Source of the DNA: Dactylellina haptotyla
Taxonomy: Eukaryota > Ascomycota > Orbiliomycetes > Orbiliales > Orbiliaceae
Assembly (NCBI GenBank): GCA_031310005.1
Contig: CM062380.1
Coordinates: 1,736,001-1,800,000 of the forward strand
Length of the DNA: 64,000 nucleotides
Reading direction: 5' to 3'
Every line of letters begins with the position of its first letter. The first letter of the stretch is position 1. Shown here in pieces: positions 12,047 through 24,906 of this stretch. Under the pieces are notes generated by a model, which made no database searches, was not told where the DNA came from, and was given only the letters and a program-made list of their open reading frames with translations. Position numbers and translations under genes: made by a program.

Positions 12047-13053
12047 ATGGCGACAGCACTCAACGCCATCTACCGTCTCGCGGTTCCCGCCGCGGTCGGC
12101 GTAGGTCTCCTCCAAGCGTCCATCTACGATGTCAAAGGTGGTAGCCGCGCCGTCATCTTTGACCGTCTGTCTGGTGTTAAAGAACAAGTCGTCAACGAAG
12201 GCACCCACTTACTCGTCCCCTGGCTGCAGAAGGCCATCATCTACGACGTCCGAACGAAGCCCAGGAATATCAGCACGACAACGGGAAGTAAAGATTTGCA
12301 GATGGTCAGCCTGACGTTGCGGGTTCTGCACCGTCCGGAAGTCAGCAAGCTGCCAAAGATTTACCAGGTATATAGCACTATAAAACCCTCTTCACACAAC
12401 CACTACAAATAGAAATAGAAAATTAAATAGTGTCGGGTAATATTATAGTCCCTCGGCCAAGACTACGACGAGCGTGTCCTGCCATCCATCGGAAACGAAG
12501 TCCTCAAAGCGATTGTCGCCCGCTTCGACGCCGCCGAACTCATCACCCAGCGAGAACAGGTCTCCAACCTCATCCGCGGCGAGCTCCTCAAGCGTGCCAA
12601 TGAGTTCAACATTGCCCTCGAGGACGTCAGCATTACGCATATGACCTTCGGAAAGGAGTTCACCAAGGCCGTTGAGCAGAAGCAGATCGCACAGCAGGAT
12701 GCCGAGCGAGCTAGGTTTATCGTCGAGAAGGCCGAACAGGAGAGACAAGGTATGCCTTTCCTTCTTCCCTTTCCCTTCCAACTTATACAATATCAAATAA
12801 ATTACACAATCTAACGTATCATTTTTGTCTTCAAATAGCCTCCGTCATCCGTGCGGAAGGTGAAGCCGAGTCCGCCGAGACAATCTCCAAGGCGATCGAG
12901 AAGAGCGGTGACGGTGTCATTCAAATCCGAAAGATCGATGCCGCCAAAGATATCGCCCATTTGCTTGCTAACAACCCGAACGTCACCTACCTCCCCGGCG
13001 GTAGCAACGGCGACGGGGGCAAAGGTGGCAGCTTCCTCCTCGGTTTACGGTGA
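12047..13053 (+). CDS. PHB1: Prohibitin 1
   Basis: This is a subunit of the ring-shaped prohibitin complex of the mitochondrial inner membrane, which scaffolds m-AAA protease and membrane organisation together with Phb2. Three exons join in phase: 12047-12367, 12449-12749 and 12839-13053, giving 278 residues (yeast Phb1 has 287). The N-terminal hydrophobic anchor is at about 8-27. The SPFH/band-7 domain contains [37 protein letters not shown] and [19 protein letters not shown]. The coiled-coil segment has [22 protein letters not shown] and [11 protein letters not shown], and the tail has [10 protein letters not shown]. All of these are diagnostic of Phb1 rather than Phb2. Nothing is missing. 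It is convergent with QCR8, another mitochondrial gene. Confidence 0.97.
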
Positions 13054-13749
13054 AGGGATTGATTTCACCGTATACGTTACTCGAGAGGTGGGGGGTTCAG
13101 CGACAGGTGCTGAGGATGTTGTAATATAGGGAAAAAGCTGGAGGGTCTATCTATTTTTGCTATGGATTCCTTCCTTCTCTCCGCACTTCTTCTTTCCTTT
13201 TTATTATCTCGGGCCTTTTTTTGTACATCATTCTTGCTTCTACATACGGATGGCTCTATTCGGCTGCTGCGGTTCGGTTTTCTTTGGCAAAATAAGACAC
13301 CATGTTATGGGGAGGTTCTGTGAGGGTCGTTCTTAATCTGGCTTTTTCATGGAAGCTATCTTGTACATATATATATCTCATAGGAACATCGACTCGATAC
13401 GAACAACCTACTCACCACCCTGAAAACTTGCTTTCACACATAGTATTACTGGAACATCTTTGATGGTGAATCGTATAAAGTCATCAACAGTATTTATTAC
13501 TTGATCTAACCGCAATACCATAGAAGCATTCACCCAGTGATAAAGTCATACTAAATATAAAGGTAGCAGAATGGGAATTTGTATTTATTTTATACATGAG
13601 AAAAACTGTAAATGGCTTTCTAAATAACTTATATGAACAAAGAAACCACCTCCATTCTCTCAACCGTTTCGTCTATAGACAAACGACGGGGGCCAGCAAA
13701 CCATCAATAGGCGTTGCCTTCGAATCTGTAACCCCGAAAAAAGGTTGGT
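13054..13749. terminator. Convergent 3' region between PHB1 and QCR8
   Basis: About 700 bases between two tail-to-tail genes. It is T-rich just after the PHB1 stop (near 13180-13220) and A-rich toward QCR8. Both transcripts should end here. No exact poly(A) site can be assigned. Confidence 0.4.
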
Positions 13750-14664
13750 TTAATCCTCCTCGTCGGCGTAGAGCGCGATACCAGCCTTGCTATTCAAGAA
13801 CTCGTTTCTGTCCAAGGGCGAACACGCAATATCAGCATTTCTGAAACACCACTCTTCCCGCATGAATGAACACGGACAACCATAGCCACAGCCACCATTT
13901 TTCTTTGCCGCACCAAAAAAAAAAAACAGCGGTCCTTTCATATATACACCTTGCCTTGTCTTGCCTTTGTCGCACGAAGAAAAATCTCAAACCGCAGCAG
14001 GAAGCAAATCATAGGATTGTTTTTCGCAATTCACATATCATCAAGGACAACGGACACAAAACACTGTGCAACATTCGACCCCCTTCAAACTCCAAAGCCG
14101 AAAAAAACCAAGAAAAAGAAAAATATAAATGCGAAGAAAACGTACCGCTTATTTGCCCACTCCATCAAAAGGTAGATACCCACGAACGGCGGGGTGATAT
14201 AAAGCACCTGTCCGCGGAAACGACGGAAGCCATTGAAAATCGCGCTCTTGACAAGATTGGCGGTTGGGACCTGTCGGTTGGCGGCGAGGGTGTACTGCAC
14301 GATACCACGTTGGCGGGAGAGGCCTGTTGTTTTAGAATATTCGTGATCCGTTAGCCATCCGGTCTTTTTTTCTTCTCTTCTTCGTCGGGTATTGGGAGAT
14401 TTAAGGAGCGAAAGAGGAGGAGGCGGAGGTCGTACCAAAGTTGCCCCAGTCACCGATCCAGCTGTCGTGGAGAGTAGATGTTAGCTAGCCGTATCTTTAT
14501 CCTTGGGTATAGCTTGAATATCGGACGAGGGGTGAGAACGGCAGAGGAGGGATGGTAGGTGATATGTAATATCGATCTATCAATCGCTCCTGCACGGGCG
14601 CTCCCAGATGTGGCGGGTGCGGCGATTCGTACCTTCCTGGAGCTCGTTTTCCACCGCCGCCCAT
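13750..14664 (-). CDS. QCR8: Ubiquinol-cytochrome c reductase subunit 8
   Basis: A small subunit of respiratory complex III in the mitochondrial inner membrane, involved in quinone binding. Four exons join in phase: 14664-14633 (32 bases), 14461-14436 (26 bases), 14323-14146 and 13807-13750, giving 97 residues (yeast Qcr8 has 94). The start MGGGGKRAPGS leads into WIGDWGNFGG, then RQRGIVQYTLAANRQ, FNGFRRFRGQVLYITPPFVGIYLLMEWANKR and the NEFLNSKAG tail, which match the family throughout. The single membrane helix is at about residues 54-75. The 26-base second exon is unusually short but needed, since it supplies the conserved WGNF block. No single unspliced frame covers the gene, so a simple ORF scan would miss it. 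Confidence 0.93.
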
Positions 14665-16132
14665 TGTGATGTGTGTATTCTATGCGTAGGTTCGGCAGAC
14701 GAGAAGGGAATTGAGGTGAGAAGATGAGGCGCGGAGGGGAGGAGGGATGTCGTCGTGGGTTCGGGAGACGGGGTTGTGTGTCGTGGGGGATATTTTCGTT
14801 GCTTCGGAAGAATTGACGTCGGCCGTTTCGGTAATGTGCGAAATTGGCCAATCAGATGCGTGTAAATCTAAGCGCAGATGGCAACACATGTTCGGGCGGA
14901 AAGGAAGCACTTCTCGCTCCAAATATACCAACTTGCGTGTGATTACAAGCAGTAGGAGTATCAAAAGTCACCAATTTGGATTCTACGGCTGCAATGGACG
15001 TATACGTGTGAAGAGGTTAATACTTTGTATATTGATCCCTCTAGAAAAATCTGCTAAGTACTACTAATATCCCCCTAAACTTTGAACCTTTTCCCACCCA
15101 CTCCGTCCGTGATCCAAATATATCCACATCCGATTCCTCCAAATTCCTTCTCCGCTCGTATCTCCCCTTTCTCTTGGTACTATCTTCCCATCAAGTTCCT
15201 CCAGTCCCGTTTATCACAGGTCCGGGAGATCCTGTTGAGAGTGTTCACAAAAAAAGGTATCCCGAAATACATGCAGAAAAGCGATAATTAAAAAATGGAC
15301 AAGTGGAAAAGAAGACAGGATAGAATGAACGGAAAGAAGACAAAAAAAATACGAAGACACGTTCGTGCCGCCCGTTGAAAAAGGTATTTCCTCCCAATGT
15401 TTTTGTTAGGGTTTTCGTTTGATTTTAAACAATCCATCCTTCTGAAAAGAAAAGAAGTGTAAAAAAAAGAAAAAGATGTTCGAAGGGGGCTGGTGTTTCC
15501 CAAGGGGGTTGCGCGCAGAATACATGAAGCGGGAAGTGCCAAAATTTTGCTGTTTTTGTTATTTCCCGTAAGACCAAAATAGTACAAAATTAACATTAAA
15601 GAAAGTGTAGAAAATAGGCGGTCGGTAAGGGCGTTACGGTATACAAAGCAGCTTGTCGAGATAATGAAATATGCAAAGGAAACTAGAAAGGAAAATGAGA
15701 AATAAAGGAAATAAAGGAAATGAAATAAAGAAATAAAAAAGTCATAAATGTAATCTATCGGCGAATCAAATGACAAAGCGAGCAGCGAAGCCTCCATGAA
15801 TGCAACAAAAACGATGTATGATGCTTTCGGATTATTGTTGTCGGTAGATGTCCATCAGAGTGTGGGTTGCCTCAAGAAGAAAGGAACAAGAAAATTTTTG
15901 GGGAATGACGAAAGGAAATTCATTGAAGTTCTAAAAAAGAGTTCGATTCGATGCGTAAGGAAAATAATATAGCTTGTCGGAGCTATGTAAGGAAAAGTGA
16001 CGCAGGTTGGCATCAAAGGGGAGTATTCGGAAGGATATAAGTTGTATCATGCGTGACCGTAATAGTACATAACCGATAAATGAAAATGCCATGTTTTTGT
16101 TCGTGTGGTGATAAGTGGGTTCGTGGAATTCT
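14665..16132. other. Intergenic between QCR8 and the proline-rich protein gene
   Basis: This holds the QCR8 promoter and the long 3' region of the next minus-strand gene. It is A/G-rich on the plus strand at about 15290-15780, giving long pyrimidine-rich frames on the minus strand that look like composition artefacts. No gene supported. Confidence 0.4.
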
Positions 16133-18901
16133 TTAGTTAACAGACGATTGTTTTCCGCCTTTCCAGAATGAGAACACCTTGCTCCATCGCTTGTCCTTCT
16201 TGTCCTTCGGCTTGTCGGGGCTTCCTATCGAAGACGACGACTCGAGGCCAGGCATCGTGTTACGAGATGTACTGGCGCTGAAGAGGGAGTAGAAGCGCTT
16301 TTGCTGGGAGTGAGATGTCCCGGGAATGTCATCAACGGAAACGCTCATTCTGATCTCCGGACCTGGTTCTCCAAGAAGTGTTGGGTCTTCGTATATCGAA
16401 GCACCAGACATAAGGGTAATCCGATCGTCTTCTTGCGCGAACAGATGAGGAACCGGGGGAAGTAAGAAATCAGAGGTGTGCGGTGTCGAAGGCATTGTGG
16501 GTGGACAGATGGAGGTATTCGTGGTGCTAGGTGTGACTGCGGGTGTTTGGTCGAAGGAGGAAGCGTGGTGAAGAGAATTGTAGGAAACATTTCCGCTGAC
16601 GTTGCTCATGGGCGTAGTGAGATTAGTGTTGGTGCTCAAGGTAGGCGAGAATTGGCTATCAGTGGTTGGTGTTGGTATAGACAAGGCTTCAATGGATACG
16701 ATAGCATCATCGGCCTTGCCTCCATCCTCTGAACGTTGGGAGTCGCTTGCAGGGTCGGTGTCTTCTGACAAGCGGCTCATCTTGCGTTTGATACCTTTGC
16801 GAACATTTGCCACGCCATCAACGATATCAAGTTCTTCAATTTCACTATCGTCAGTATCCCAGTTGAGAGCAAGACCAGCCGGCATGACTGGCTTGGGAAG
16901 ATCGTCAACGCGAAGGGTGATGTCACCTTCTTCATCTTCCTCGTCGTCGTCCTCCTCTTCGGTGTCTTCGAAGACATCGCCCATACCGTTTCCCTCGATT
17001 TCATCTTCAGCCAGAGAGAAGAGTTGCATTTCTGGCATACTCTCTGCTCGTCGGTGGTAGCAGTTCCAACCTGCGGCAGAGTGCATGCGCTTTCTTGCTG
17101 ATTCGAAACCCGAAAGAGGTCTGCTTGGGGACTTGGGCGAGCTCATGGGACCAAGGGCAACATCCAAATCGATGACAGGGAAGTTAGAGTCGGTCTCAAC
17201 TTCAATTTCTATGTCAGTCTCGTAGGCTCCGAGATCGATCTGAGGCTCGAATTCCGATTCGTCCATGCTTGAGGAATCGCGAGGCTCGTAATCAGGAACG
17301 CTTGTTGGCATGAGGACGTAGTTTCCTTCGAGCATAAGTCGTTCAATCTCATCTAAGTGCATCAGAGGAGGAGTTGGGGTTCTCCTTGGGAGATGCTTGA
17401 GCTGGCGCTTCTTGTAATGCCTCTTGAGCAAGATGTTACCCGCCCATCCCTTCATGCCGCCCTTGACCTTTTTAGGGGTCGATGGGACGCCATCAGGGTT
17501 GGACGACTTACGGTTCTTGCGCTTGGGCTTTTCAGTTGCTGAGGACTCGGAAAGATGTTTGGAGTGTCCCTTCTTCTTTGAAAATGGGTCTTTGGGCGAA
17601 AGGGGAGGGAATAACCAGCCAGTCTTCTGGGCGCCGTTCAAGAGGGTAGCGGCATCAGCTGAGTTGGGTCTACGATCAGTCTTAGTTCGTGGTAGGCGTG
17701 GGACACCAGAAGCATCGGAAGCAGATGCACGCCTGCTTCTGGAGTCAATTTGATAAAGCTCGTCCATACTACTGATGGAGTTTCTGTAGCCGTGCAAACT
17801 GCTGACACTGTCGCTCATTCCGCCACGGATAGTGGTAAATGTGCTACAGGTTCCTGCAGATGCAGGTCGCGGAATGATCTCCGTCACATCACTAAACATG
17901 ACTCTAGTTTTGCGAGGAGCTTCCTCGACCGACGTTCTGGCCGATTCAGCTGAGTCATCAGTGATATTGATGATGGAAGAGGCCGACGATTCACACAACG
18001 GCACATCCAACACCATTTTGGAATCGGTTACAGAGACTGTGTTAGAAATATTAGTATGGCTGTGCAAATGTGGTAAAGTGGCTCGGGTAGAGATACCTGA
18101 AACGTTGTCCGCAACACCACCGAACGCTTCCTTTAAAGGATTTTCGGGGACAGCTGATGGACTCGGTGGAGCACTGCCTCCAGCCTTGTTGGTATTGATA
18201 TTATTGTTGGCTTTGGCGGCAGTGATCATCATGTTGAGGACCTCAGTCGAAGTCATGCTCATGGCAGAACTACGACGGTGGGCATGTCCACGCCTACCTT
18301 GCATTCCTGGCGGTGGTGGTGCAGCAGAGAGTTTCTCCATTACTGGCTCCGGATTGGTGGTCTCGGGTGGAGGAGAAAGAAGTCCATTTTGGGAAGCAAA
18401 CTTGGGTGATGTTCCTTCTTTGCCCGGAGACCCAGCACCGTTTTTGGACGGTGATGGTGTTGTGATAGGAGAGCCAAACTTGAAAGGCTGGTTGAGAGTT
18501 CCCAAGGACAGAGGTCTACCTGAGATAAGCTCGCTCTGCCTTCTCGCATGAAACCGTCTTTCACCGAGAGTTGCATTCGGTGGGGAAGGGGATGCGGGAG
18601 GAGTTCGGGCTTGGACACCCGTGTTGCCTGGAGCGAGCAGGTTTCCAGACGTCGTTCTAGGAAACGTAGCCGTCTGTCTCATGGGGAAAATGAAACCAGA
18701 TGGACTGTTCGCCGGGCTCGCTCCGCTGTCAGAGTAAGTTGGGCTGGGCATCCCTCCGGAGATCGATGTTCTGCTTGGTACGGCAGAAGAACTGGACGGT
18801 CGTTTGGTTGGGGTCGCAGCGGCCTTGGAGGGGAAGACGAAAGTCTGCATTGCACTCGACGGTAGAGACTGAGGCTGGAATTGTGTGCTAGCGGTGGCCA
18901 T
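16133..18901 (-). CDS. Large Ser/Pro-rich protein of the 'cell wall proline-rich' type
   Basis: Single exon, 922 residues. It is highly rich in Ser, Pro and Thr and probably mostly disordered. Recognisable blocks are a basic stretch before GMKGWAGNILLKRHYKKRQ (about 480-500), a short conserved-looking segment HLDEIERLMLEGNYVLMP (about 510-530), DLGAYETDIEIEVETDS and FPVIDLDVALGP (about 550-580), and an acidic run at about 640-660. It ends in a basic patch (DKPKDKKDKRWSKVFSFWKGG). There is no signal peptide, which argues against a true wall protein despite the name commonly given to related ascomycete entries. Many SP sites suggest phosphorylation. It may be a cytoplasmic or cortical regulator; its function is unknown to me. 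Confidence 0.8.
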   Translation of the reverse strand: MATASTQFQPQSLPSSAMQTFVFPSKAAATPTKRPSSSSAVPSRTSISGGMPSPTYSDSGASPANSPSGFIFPMRQTATFPRTTSGNLLAPGNTGVQARTPPASPSPPNATLGERRFHARRQSELISGRPLSLGTLNQPFKFGSPITTPSPSKNGAGSPGKEGTSPKFASQNGLLSPPPETTNPEPVMEKLSAAPPPPGMQGRRGHAHRRSSAMSMTSTEVLNMMITAAKANNNINTNKAGGSAPPSPSAVPENPLKEAFGGVADNVSGISTRATLPHLHSHTNISNTVSVTDSKMVLDVPLCESSASSIINITDDSAESARTSVEEAPRKTRVMFSDVTEIIPRPASAGTCSTFTTIRGGMSDSVSSLHGYRNSISSMDELYQIDSRSRRASASDASGVPRLPRTKTDRRPNSADAATLLNGAQKTGWLFPPLSPKDPFSKKKGHSKHLSESSATEKPKRKNRKSSNPDGVPSTPKKVKGGMKGWAGNILLKRHYKKRQLKHLPRRTPTPPLMHLDEIERLMLEGNYVLMPTSVPDYEPRDSSSMDESEFEPQIDLGAYETDIEIEVETDSNFPVIDLDVALGPMSSPKSPSRPLSGFESARKRMHSAAGWNCYHRRAESMPEMQLFSLAEDEIEGNGMGDVFEDTEEEDDDEEDEEGDITLRVDDLPKPVMPAGLALNWDTDDSEIEELDIVDGVANVRKGIKRKMSRLSEDTDPASDSQRSEDGGKADDAIVSIEALSIPTPTTDSQFSPTLSTNTNLTTPMSNVSGNVSYNSLHHASSFDQTPAVTPSTTNTSICPPTMPSTPHTSDFLLPPVPHLFAQEDDRITLMSGASIYEDPTLLGEPGPEIRMSVSVDDIPGTSHSQQKRFYSLFSASTSRNTMPGLESSSSIGSPDKPKDKKDKRWSKVFSFWKGGKQSSVN

Positions 18902-21900
18902 GCTGGGCAGTGTTTGAAAGGAGAGAGATGGTGTCGTCTATCGTAATTACGGTTGTCGGAGTAAGAATCACCAGTTATCGGGTTATATAAGGGGCGTGTG
19001 AGGTCGTGAGAAGCATGCAAAATACACGAAATATGTCGGGGGGTTATGGCAATCCTTCAGAGGTCATTACTAAATTGAATCGTGAATACTATCTGGACGG
19101 AAGACAGCAATGTCAGCGCCTGGTGTTCATATAATACGGCAAACACACCTCTACGACGAGGCACAGGAGAAGGCTTGTTCTCCGTGCTCAGATCGAAGTT
19201 GGGTTGTGCTATTGATACAATCACACGCAAAAGATAGAATGAATACGCACAAGATAAAACCTTGCGTTCGGGTGTGTGTCTGGAAATGTGAAACGGCAGA
19301 CAACAGCTCGTGAAGAGTCGGATTTCGAGTTTCCTTGAGATGCGACAAATGATAAAACCAGACCGGAGTGGGAACTGATACAAACTGGCGACTTCTGGGG
19401 AGAGAGAAAGTGCCAAAGATTGCGTCGGTCCGGGAAGGTATTATTTTCTTGAATGAATCGGACGCTTGGATGAACAATTCAATGCCTCCAAACTTGCGAT
19501 TTGATCGAAACCAGCACAACCAAACCAAGATGAGATGAGATTGCTCGAATGAGAAGACTTCCTGTCGTCGTCGCCTTGTAAATTTAAAAATGGGCAGAAG
19601 AGTCGGGAAGAATTCGAGCGAGGAGTCGTGAGATAATAATGAATGAAGTCGTAGATCGGCTGACGAAGTGATTGCTTTACTGAAGAAAACCGGGCGCAAA
19701 CTGTTTGGGGTGTCGATGAATGAATGGGCTCAATACGGTTTCCTTTCTGTAAAATATCGAAAATTCAATGCTACAAATATTCTGTTTCCTCCGCGTGAAA
19801 TACGAGCCGCAAGTTAGAACTATTGTAGGGTCTTTTATTTTGTTGTTGCCGTTGGCGATGCGGGCTGAGGTCCTACGCTACCTTGAAAAAATCCCGCCAG
19901 GTCTCCTAAGAAAAAACGAACAGATTTACACACGAGGGGGCTAAATGAGTGGACAGACACTATGGTGAACAACCGATAGGTCCGAGAGGGGCTGTAGAGC
20001 AGAAAACGAAAAGAGGGACAGGGCGAGGAAAGAAAGAAAAACAGCTAACGGCGCGAAGCCTGAGCGGGATGGGATCTCAAGAAGAGTTGAGAAAAAAAGA
20101 GGGGCGACGATGGGAAAGGAAAGAAGGAACAAAAAAAAAAGGTCGAGTAAAATGAAAGATCGAGGAAATTTGGACAGGCGAACAACTAAAAGGAAAAACA
20201 CCCCAAACCAAACGGGCGACCTTCTGGATTGGAATTGCCAATCGGACGGGGGTAAACGAAGGGGGGAGGGCCATGGGACCTGCATGCATGCACACTGCAA
20301 AGGAAAGCAGGAAAGAAGGAAAGAAACACCTGGTGGGAAAGGGAAACATCCACACTAACAACGACCAGAAACACCGCTAAAAGGGAAAAGAAAACTTGCC
20401 CAAATGGAGAGAGAGGCGCTGGCTGGCCAGCCGAGAGCACTGGACACACCCACCCACACGAAGGGGGAAAAAGGAATAACCAGGCTGGAGTAATTAACGG
20501 AGCAGGGGTTGTCTCTGGTGTGTGGGTGCCGGTGTGGGTGCGGTGGGGGAGGACGACTGACGGGGTGGGCGAACGAGCCGAAGGTTGAATTTCAGCTGGA
20601 GGACGAATAACATGAGCGGAATGGGCGGTACCAAATGCTGGCCCACGCACGCCGCAGACAACCTCCAAGCATTTTGTTCCATTTCCTCCCATTTGCTATT
20701 TGATTACCTCGGATTGCTCGTAGATTGCAATATAATCTCAGCGGTATTGATTGATAGATTGATTGAGTGTGTTGCCGTCGTCGTTGCCGTCCTGCCCACC
20801 GTCGACGACGGCACACTTCATGGCAACACAACGGGGGGCATGACGGAGCGCTTCAGGAGGGCATCCCGCCCCAATTTCCATCAACCTTCGCCTGAATCGC
20901 GTGCGGATTTCCAGTTCTGCTCGATCCAGTTGGTACCTGATTCAGACGAACCAGGGGATCTTGCCGGGAGCTAAAAACAATCCTCAATGCAATGGAAACG
21001 AACATTCTCGCATGCATCACCATATCCAAGCAGCAACATCAAGCAAGCACGCATGTTGATTCTTTCACATTTCCTTTTTATACGTTATTCTTTGCGGCTG
21101 CAGGCTCGTATCATATCATTGCCATCGTTAAGACGGTAGCTCTCCACTTTCGGCTAGGAAACCAACGCCCTGACATCTTAAGGCCGCCGCAACTTGACGG
21201 TATGCAAAGATCTTCTCCCCCCGAAATCCAGGCACACAAGATTAACAAGCAACACCCGACAATGAAAGATCAAAAAATAAAATAAAAATTCCTCGCCAGC
21301 GGGTGCGGGAGAGTTGTATGTGTGCGTGCCTGTGTGTTCTCAGCACAGTTTCTTTCTGCCTTATTATTCGGTTGTCCCCTTGCCAAAATCGGACGTGGGC
21401 GGATATCTGTAAGGTCGCAACGCCAAGGTTGCTAAACTGGAGACTCGACTGAAATTGAGCTCTGGCCCCAGGCGGTTACCGGCCGCTGATTGGCTGCCCA
21501 CCCCAGTAATACCCGCAGATCTAGGGTGACCAAAAGGCGCCAAGGGCCGTCAAATTTTGGACCAACGGGATAAGCTGTGTACCTGCATTCATATTGAATG
21601 CGGATAAAAAGTCGTCAGAGGTTTGCACGAGCATCTCCCATGCATTGTGGGTGCAAACCCCATGCAGCAGAGGAGGGGTTCGAGGCTTCCTTCCTTCCCT
21701 TCGGCGAACTTCATGATGCCCGATTTAGGTACCTCCAGCTACCTCGACGGGAGTTCGTGCGCAAAAACCTCAAGGTCCAACGGACCACCTGCGTGCGCAA
21801 CTTTCCCCCAGGCCTGGTTCAAAGAAAAGCCCAGCCTGTTTCCGTGTGAACCGCTATCGATACACTTTGCTCGCATTCCAGTTCGTCCGCGAATGTTTCA

Positions 21901-24900
21901 GTTGACTTTTTCGGCGAAAGGTTTCTAATTATTTCGCCTTGGCTTTCTTGTGAATCTTGCGATCATATACAGGTGGACATTTGCAATAGGAAGATATATC
22001 ACGACATTATGATATTTTGCGATTGATATAGCGATATCGTTAAGAATTATTTCTTCAATTAAGCTTGCGTTACATTAGCCTCCATACTTGGACGCTGATA
22101 TGTGAGCTAAGAGTTACCCCAATTTACCTGTCACTTCGGGTACCACAGTCTCTGCGACTGGCTCGGGAAAAAGGGGTATGCATGTGGCCATCACAGTTGG
22201 ACACAAAACCACATTAACCCGCAACACCACACAATCACCAACCCCTAACCCTTGTCGATATTGTTCTTTCGCCCTTGCATACAGAGATGGGATGGACGAT
22301 GAACAAGTGGACTAGCAAACGCTTTGGAAAATATCTTTTATTTCCACGATCCGGTATTCACCGGGCATAGATGTACATATACGCTTTTTCAATCACAATA
22401 CCGAATCAAGCTGTTTTATCTTTGCATTTTTATCCTCAACCACGGTAGAATATGGCCTTTTAGTCGGCCTCCCTTTCCGAACGTAAAATTAGCCCCTTGC
22501 ATCAAACACACGCCTGTTGCTCTTCTCCCACTGCTTCTCCGCTTGCATTTTACAAACACGTATACGAAATGTTAGTATACGGGTAGAACTTCAGACTCGG
22601 ACGGAAATACTTCCAGAATACAACTTTCTGCAGATTATCATGCATTCAGCGTTAGCACCGGCTGAATTACGAAGGGATCGCCCAATCGCAGTTCTCGGAC
22701 TCTCCTCCCTTCCAAATTTTTGGAGGGTTTCATCTGATTGGTTCCGAAAGGTCAGAGCGATGGGCATTCCGCCCAAACATGCACCAACGTCAGTGCTCAT
22801 TTGTGGCTGTAGACCATTCGATGGTTGCGACACCAGGGCAGAGAAAAAAGACTAGCTAACGTGCTGACCCTGAAAATCCCCTTTCCAGACCCCGTCTATC
22901 AAACACCCCCAGGTCCGTCCGAGGAACGTTCCTGCCCACCCAGATAAGTGATCGGTCGGGGTAGATTTAAAGATCTTTCGTCATGATCATCTGGAATTTG
23001 TGACTTTCTTTTTGCGAAGAGGAATTTATTTTCGCCTCATGTGTTCATAATTAATTAATCTCAAGCCTGGGCGGTCGGCTACTGGTTCTTCTCCAGCTTC
23101 CAAATGAATTGAATGCGCCAGGTACCTGTTTTCGTTCCTGGCGCTTTCCCAACTGCGACGTAACCCCACTTTTTTTCTCTCATCGTTTTTGGCGCAGGAC
23201 CAGCAGGAAGACAAACTAAGATAACAGCCGTGCCCAGACCCTGCGGGAGAGTACTAAAAGAATGAGACTTTTAAAAAAAAAACATGCAGGCTAAAAACAA
23301 CGCTTGCTTATGGAGGGGTGTAAATCCAGGTATCAGTCGTATCATGAACGAACAGCTGAGTCGTCGACTGGTTTGCCTCCGTATCGAACCTTTCAAAATT
23401 TCGAGGCGCTGACCTCATCTTTCAGCTCGCGCTCTGCCACACCTTTTTTCCTGTCCGTAAAATAGTAAGATTGAGGCGGTACGGTACACCGCTCTTCGGT
23501 TCTCCGCCAGGTATGCTTATTTGGTGGCACAATTTCTCGTAGATATTTTAACAAGGCCCGCCAACCCGCTCGGTGACATCGGAGATCTAAAATAACGCTT
23601 TAAGCTTAACTATTGCTAAAATTTCGCCTTCGTGAACCGGAGTAACCGGTAATTTTCTAATGTGATAAACACCGCATAATCGCACTCGCACCTCTCTGTG
23701 GCTGCCAGCCATCCTCCCTCACGCCCAGGTTCTCCGGTGTGCCCCGCTCGGTGACGGAGACATGTTGCTTGATTTCGATCTCAACTCCGAGATACCTTTT
23801 CAAGACAAAGCGAGGGATGTTCAAACCAGGTACTGCGAATGTACAATGCTGTCATGTTCTTGTATTTTTGATTATTTTTTTTGGTTCAGCTTTTTGTGCG
23901 TAGCCCTTGTTTATTTACGTCGGTTGTAGACAATAGGGAAATGCAACGTCGTATAAATAAGTACAGCAGATGTACCTTCTGTTATCAGCCCTACGCCAAT
24001 CAACCAACACTCGCACCGCTCTTGTCTTACAAGCGGACAGGCAGCAGTTTGAAGATCGGGCTCGCCAACAAAGAGAAACCATAAGAACTTAGTGTTAAAC
24101 CCTAATGCGGTGGTACTACAGTAATTAACGAGGGAAGAATAAGACCGTTCTATTGGTCGGATGATGGTATTAGGGCCGGTGGCCAGATCGTTGAATTGCG
24201 AATCTCAAGGCGGCGTCAGCTAGTGGGGTTGGGCTTGGGCTTGCACCGAAATATGGCGTGCAGAAATGTGTTGTCCTAAAAGGCGTTTTTCCTAATCAAT
24301 AATTCGGCGGCAAAGGTTATATTCGGTGGGTGATTTCTTGGAGGAAAGAACGAATATGACTTGCAGAACTGTTGCACAAGTGTTAGGTACACCGTGTGCA
24401 CAGCGTAGTTGGCTCTGCATATGTTGGGAGTGTTGGGCTGGTCACGCCGTGAGCTCTTTTAGAACAGAAGATTTGGAGATATCATTGTATGCGTTTTTAA
24501 TTGCATATCATTGTTCTTGAGGTCATAATCACATTTTCTACTTTTATTATTTGAATGCAGTTCAGAATGTGATTCAGTCGGTTGATCGTAAGCCACAAAT
24601 TTGGCGTGAATACCTTGGTATACCTAGAAATAGCAAACATATTAAAAGTATAGCTATAGCTTCAAATTGATTATTCGGAACCGCTTGATTCGAAAGGATT
24701 GCGAAAGTCAATATAATAGTTTTCTAGCGGATATAGCTATTATAGACCATTTATGAGATCACCGTGTACAATAACTCACACAAATTTTACTCATCTTGTA
24801 ATTTAAAGCACAAGGAGTAAGAATTTCCAGCTCGAATTTTGAAAACAATTAAGATACATTGAATGTAGCTTTCTAAATCAATATTGACCGCAAAGGGGGC

Positions 24901-24906
24901 TATCAA
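18902..24906. other. Six-kilobase intergenic stretch with a purine-rich block
   Basis: No gene I can support in 6 kb. The first 1.8 kb is likely promoter and leader of the proline-rich protein gene. It includes a plus-strand purine-rich block at about 19950-20180 (pyrimidine-rich on the coding strand), as in CT-rich fungal promoters. From 21 kb onward the frames are short and lack domains. It becomes AT-rich beyond about 24.5 kb. Confidence 0.4.

Noticed and set aside
15288-15797. 169-residue minus-strand frame with many Phe and Ser
   Set aside because: It results from a purine-rich plus strand; there is no motif, and it lies in the 3' region of a neighbouring gene.
19941-20692. Overlapping Phe/Leu-rich minus-strand frames
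   Set aside because: They come from the pyrimidine-rich promoter-like block and show no conserved domain or intron structure.
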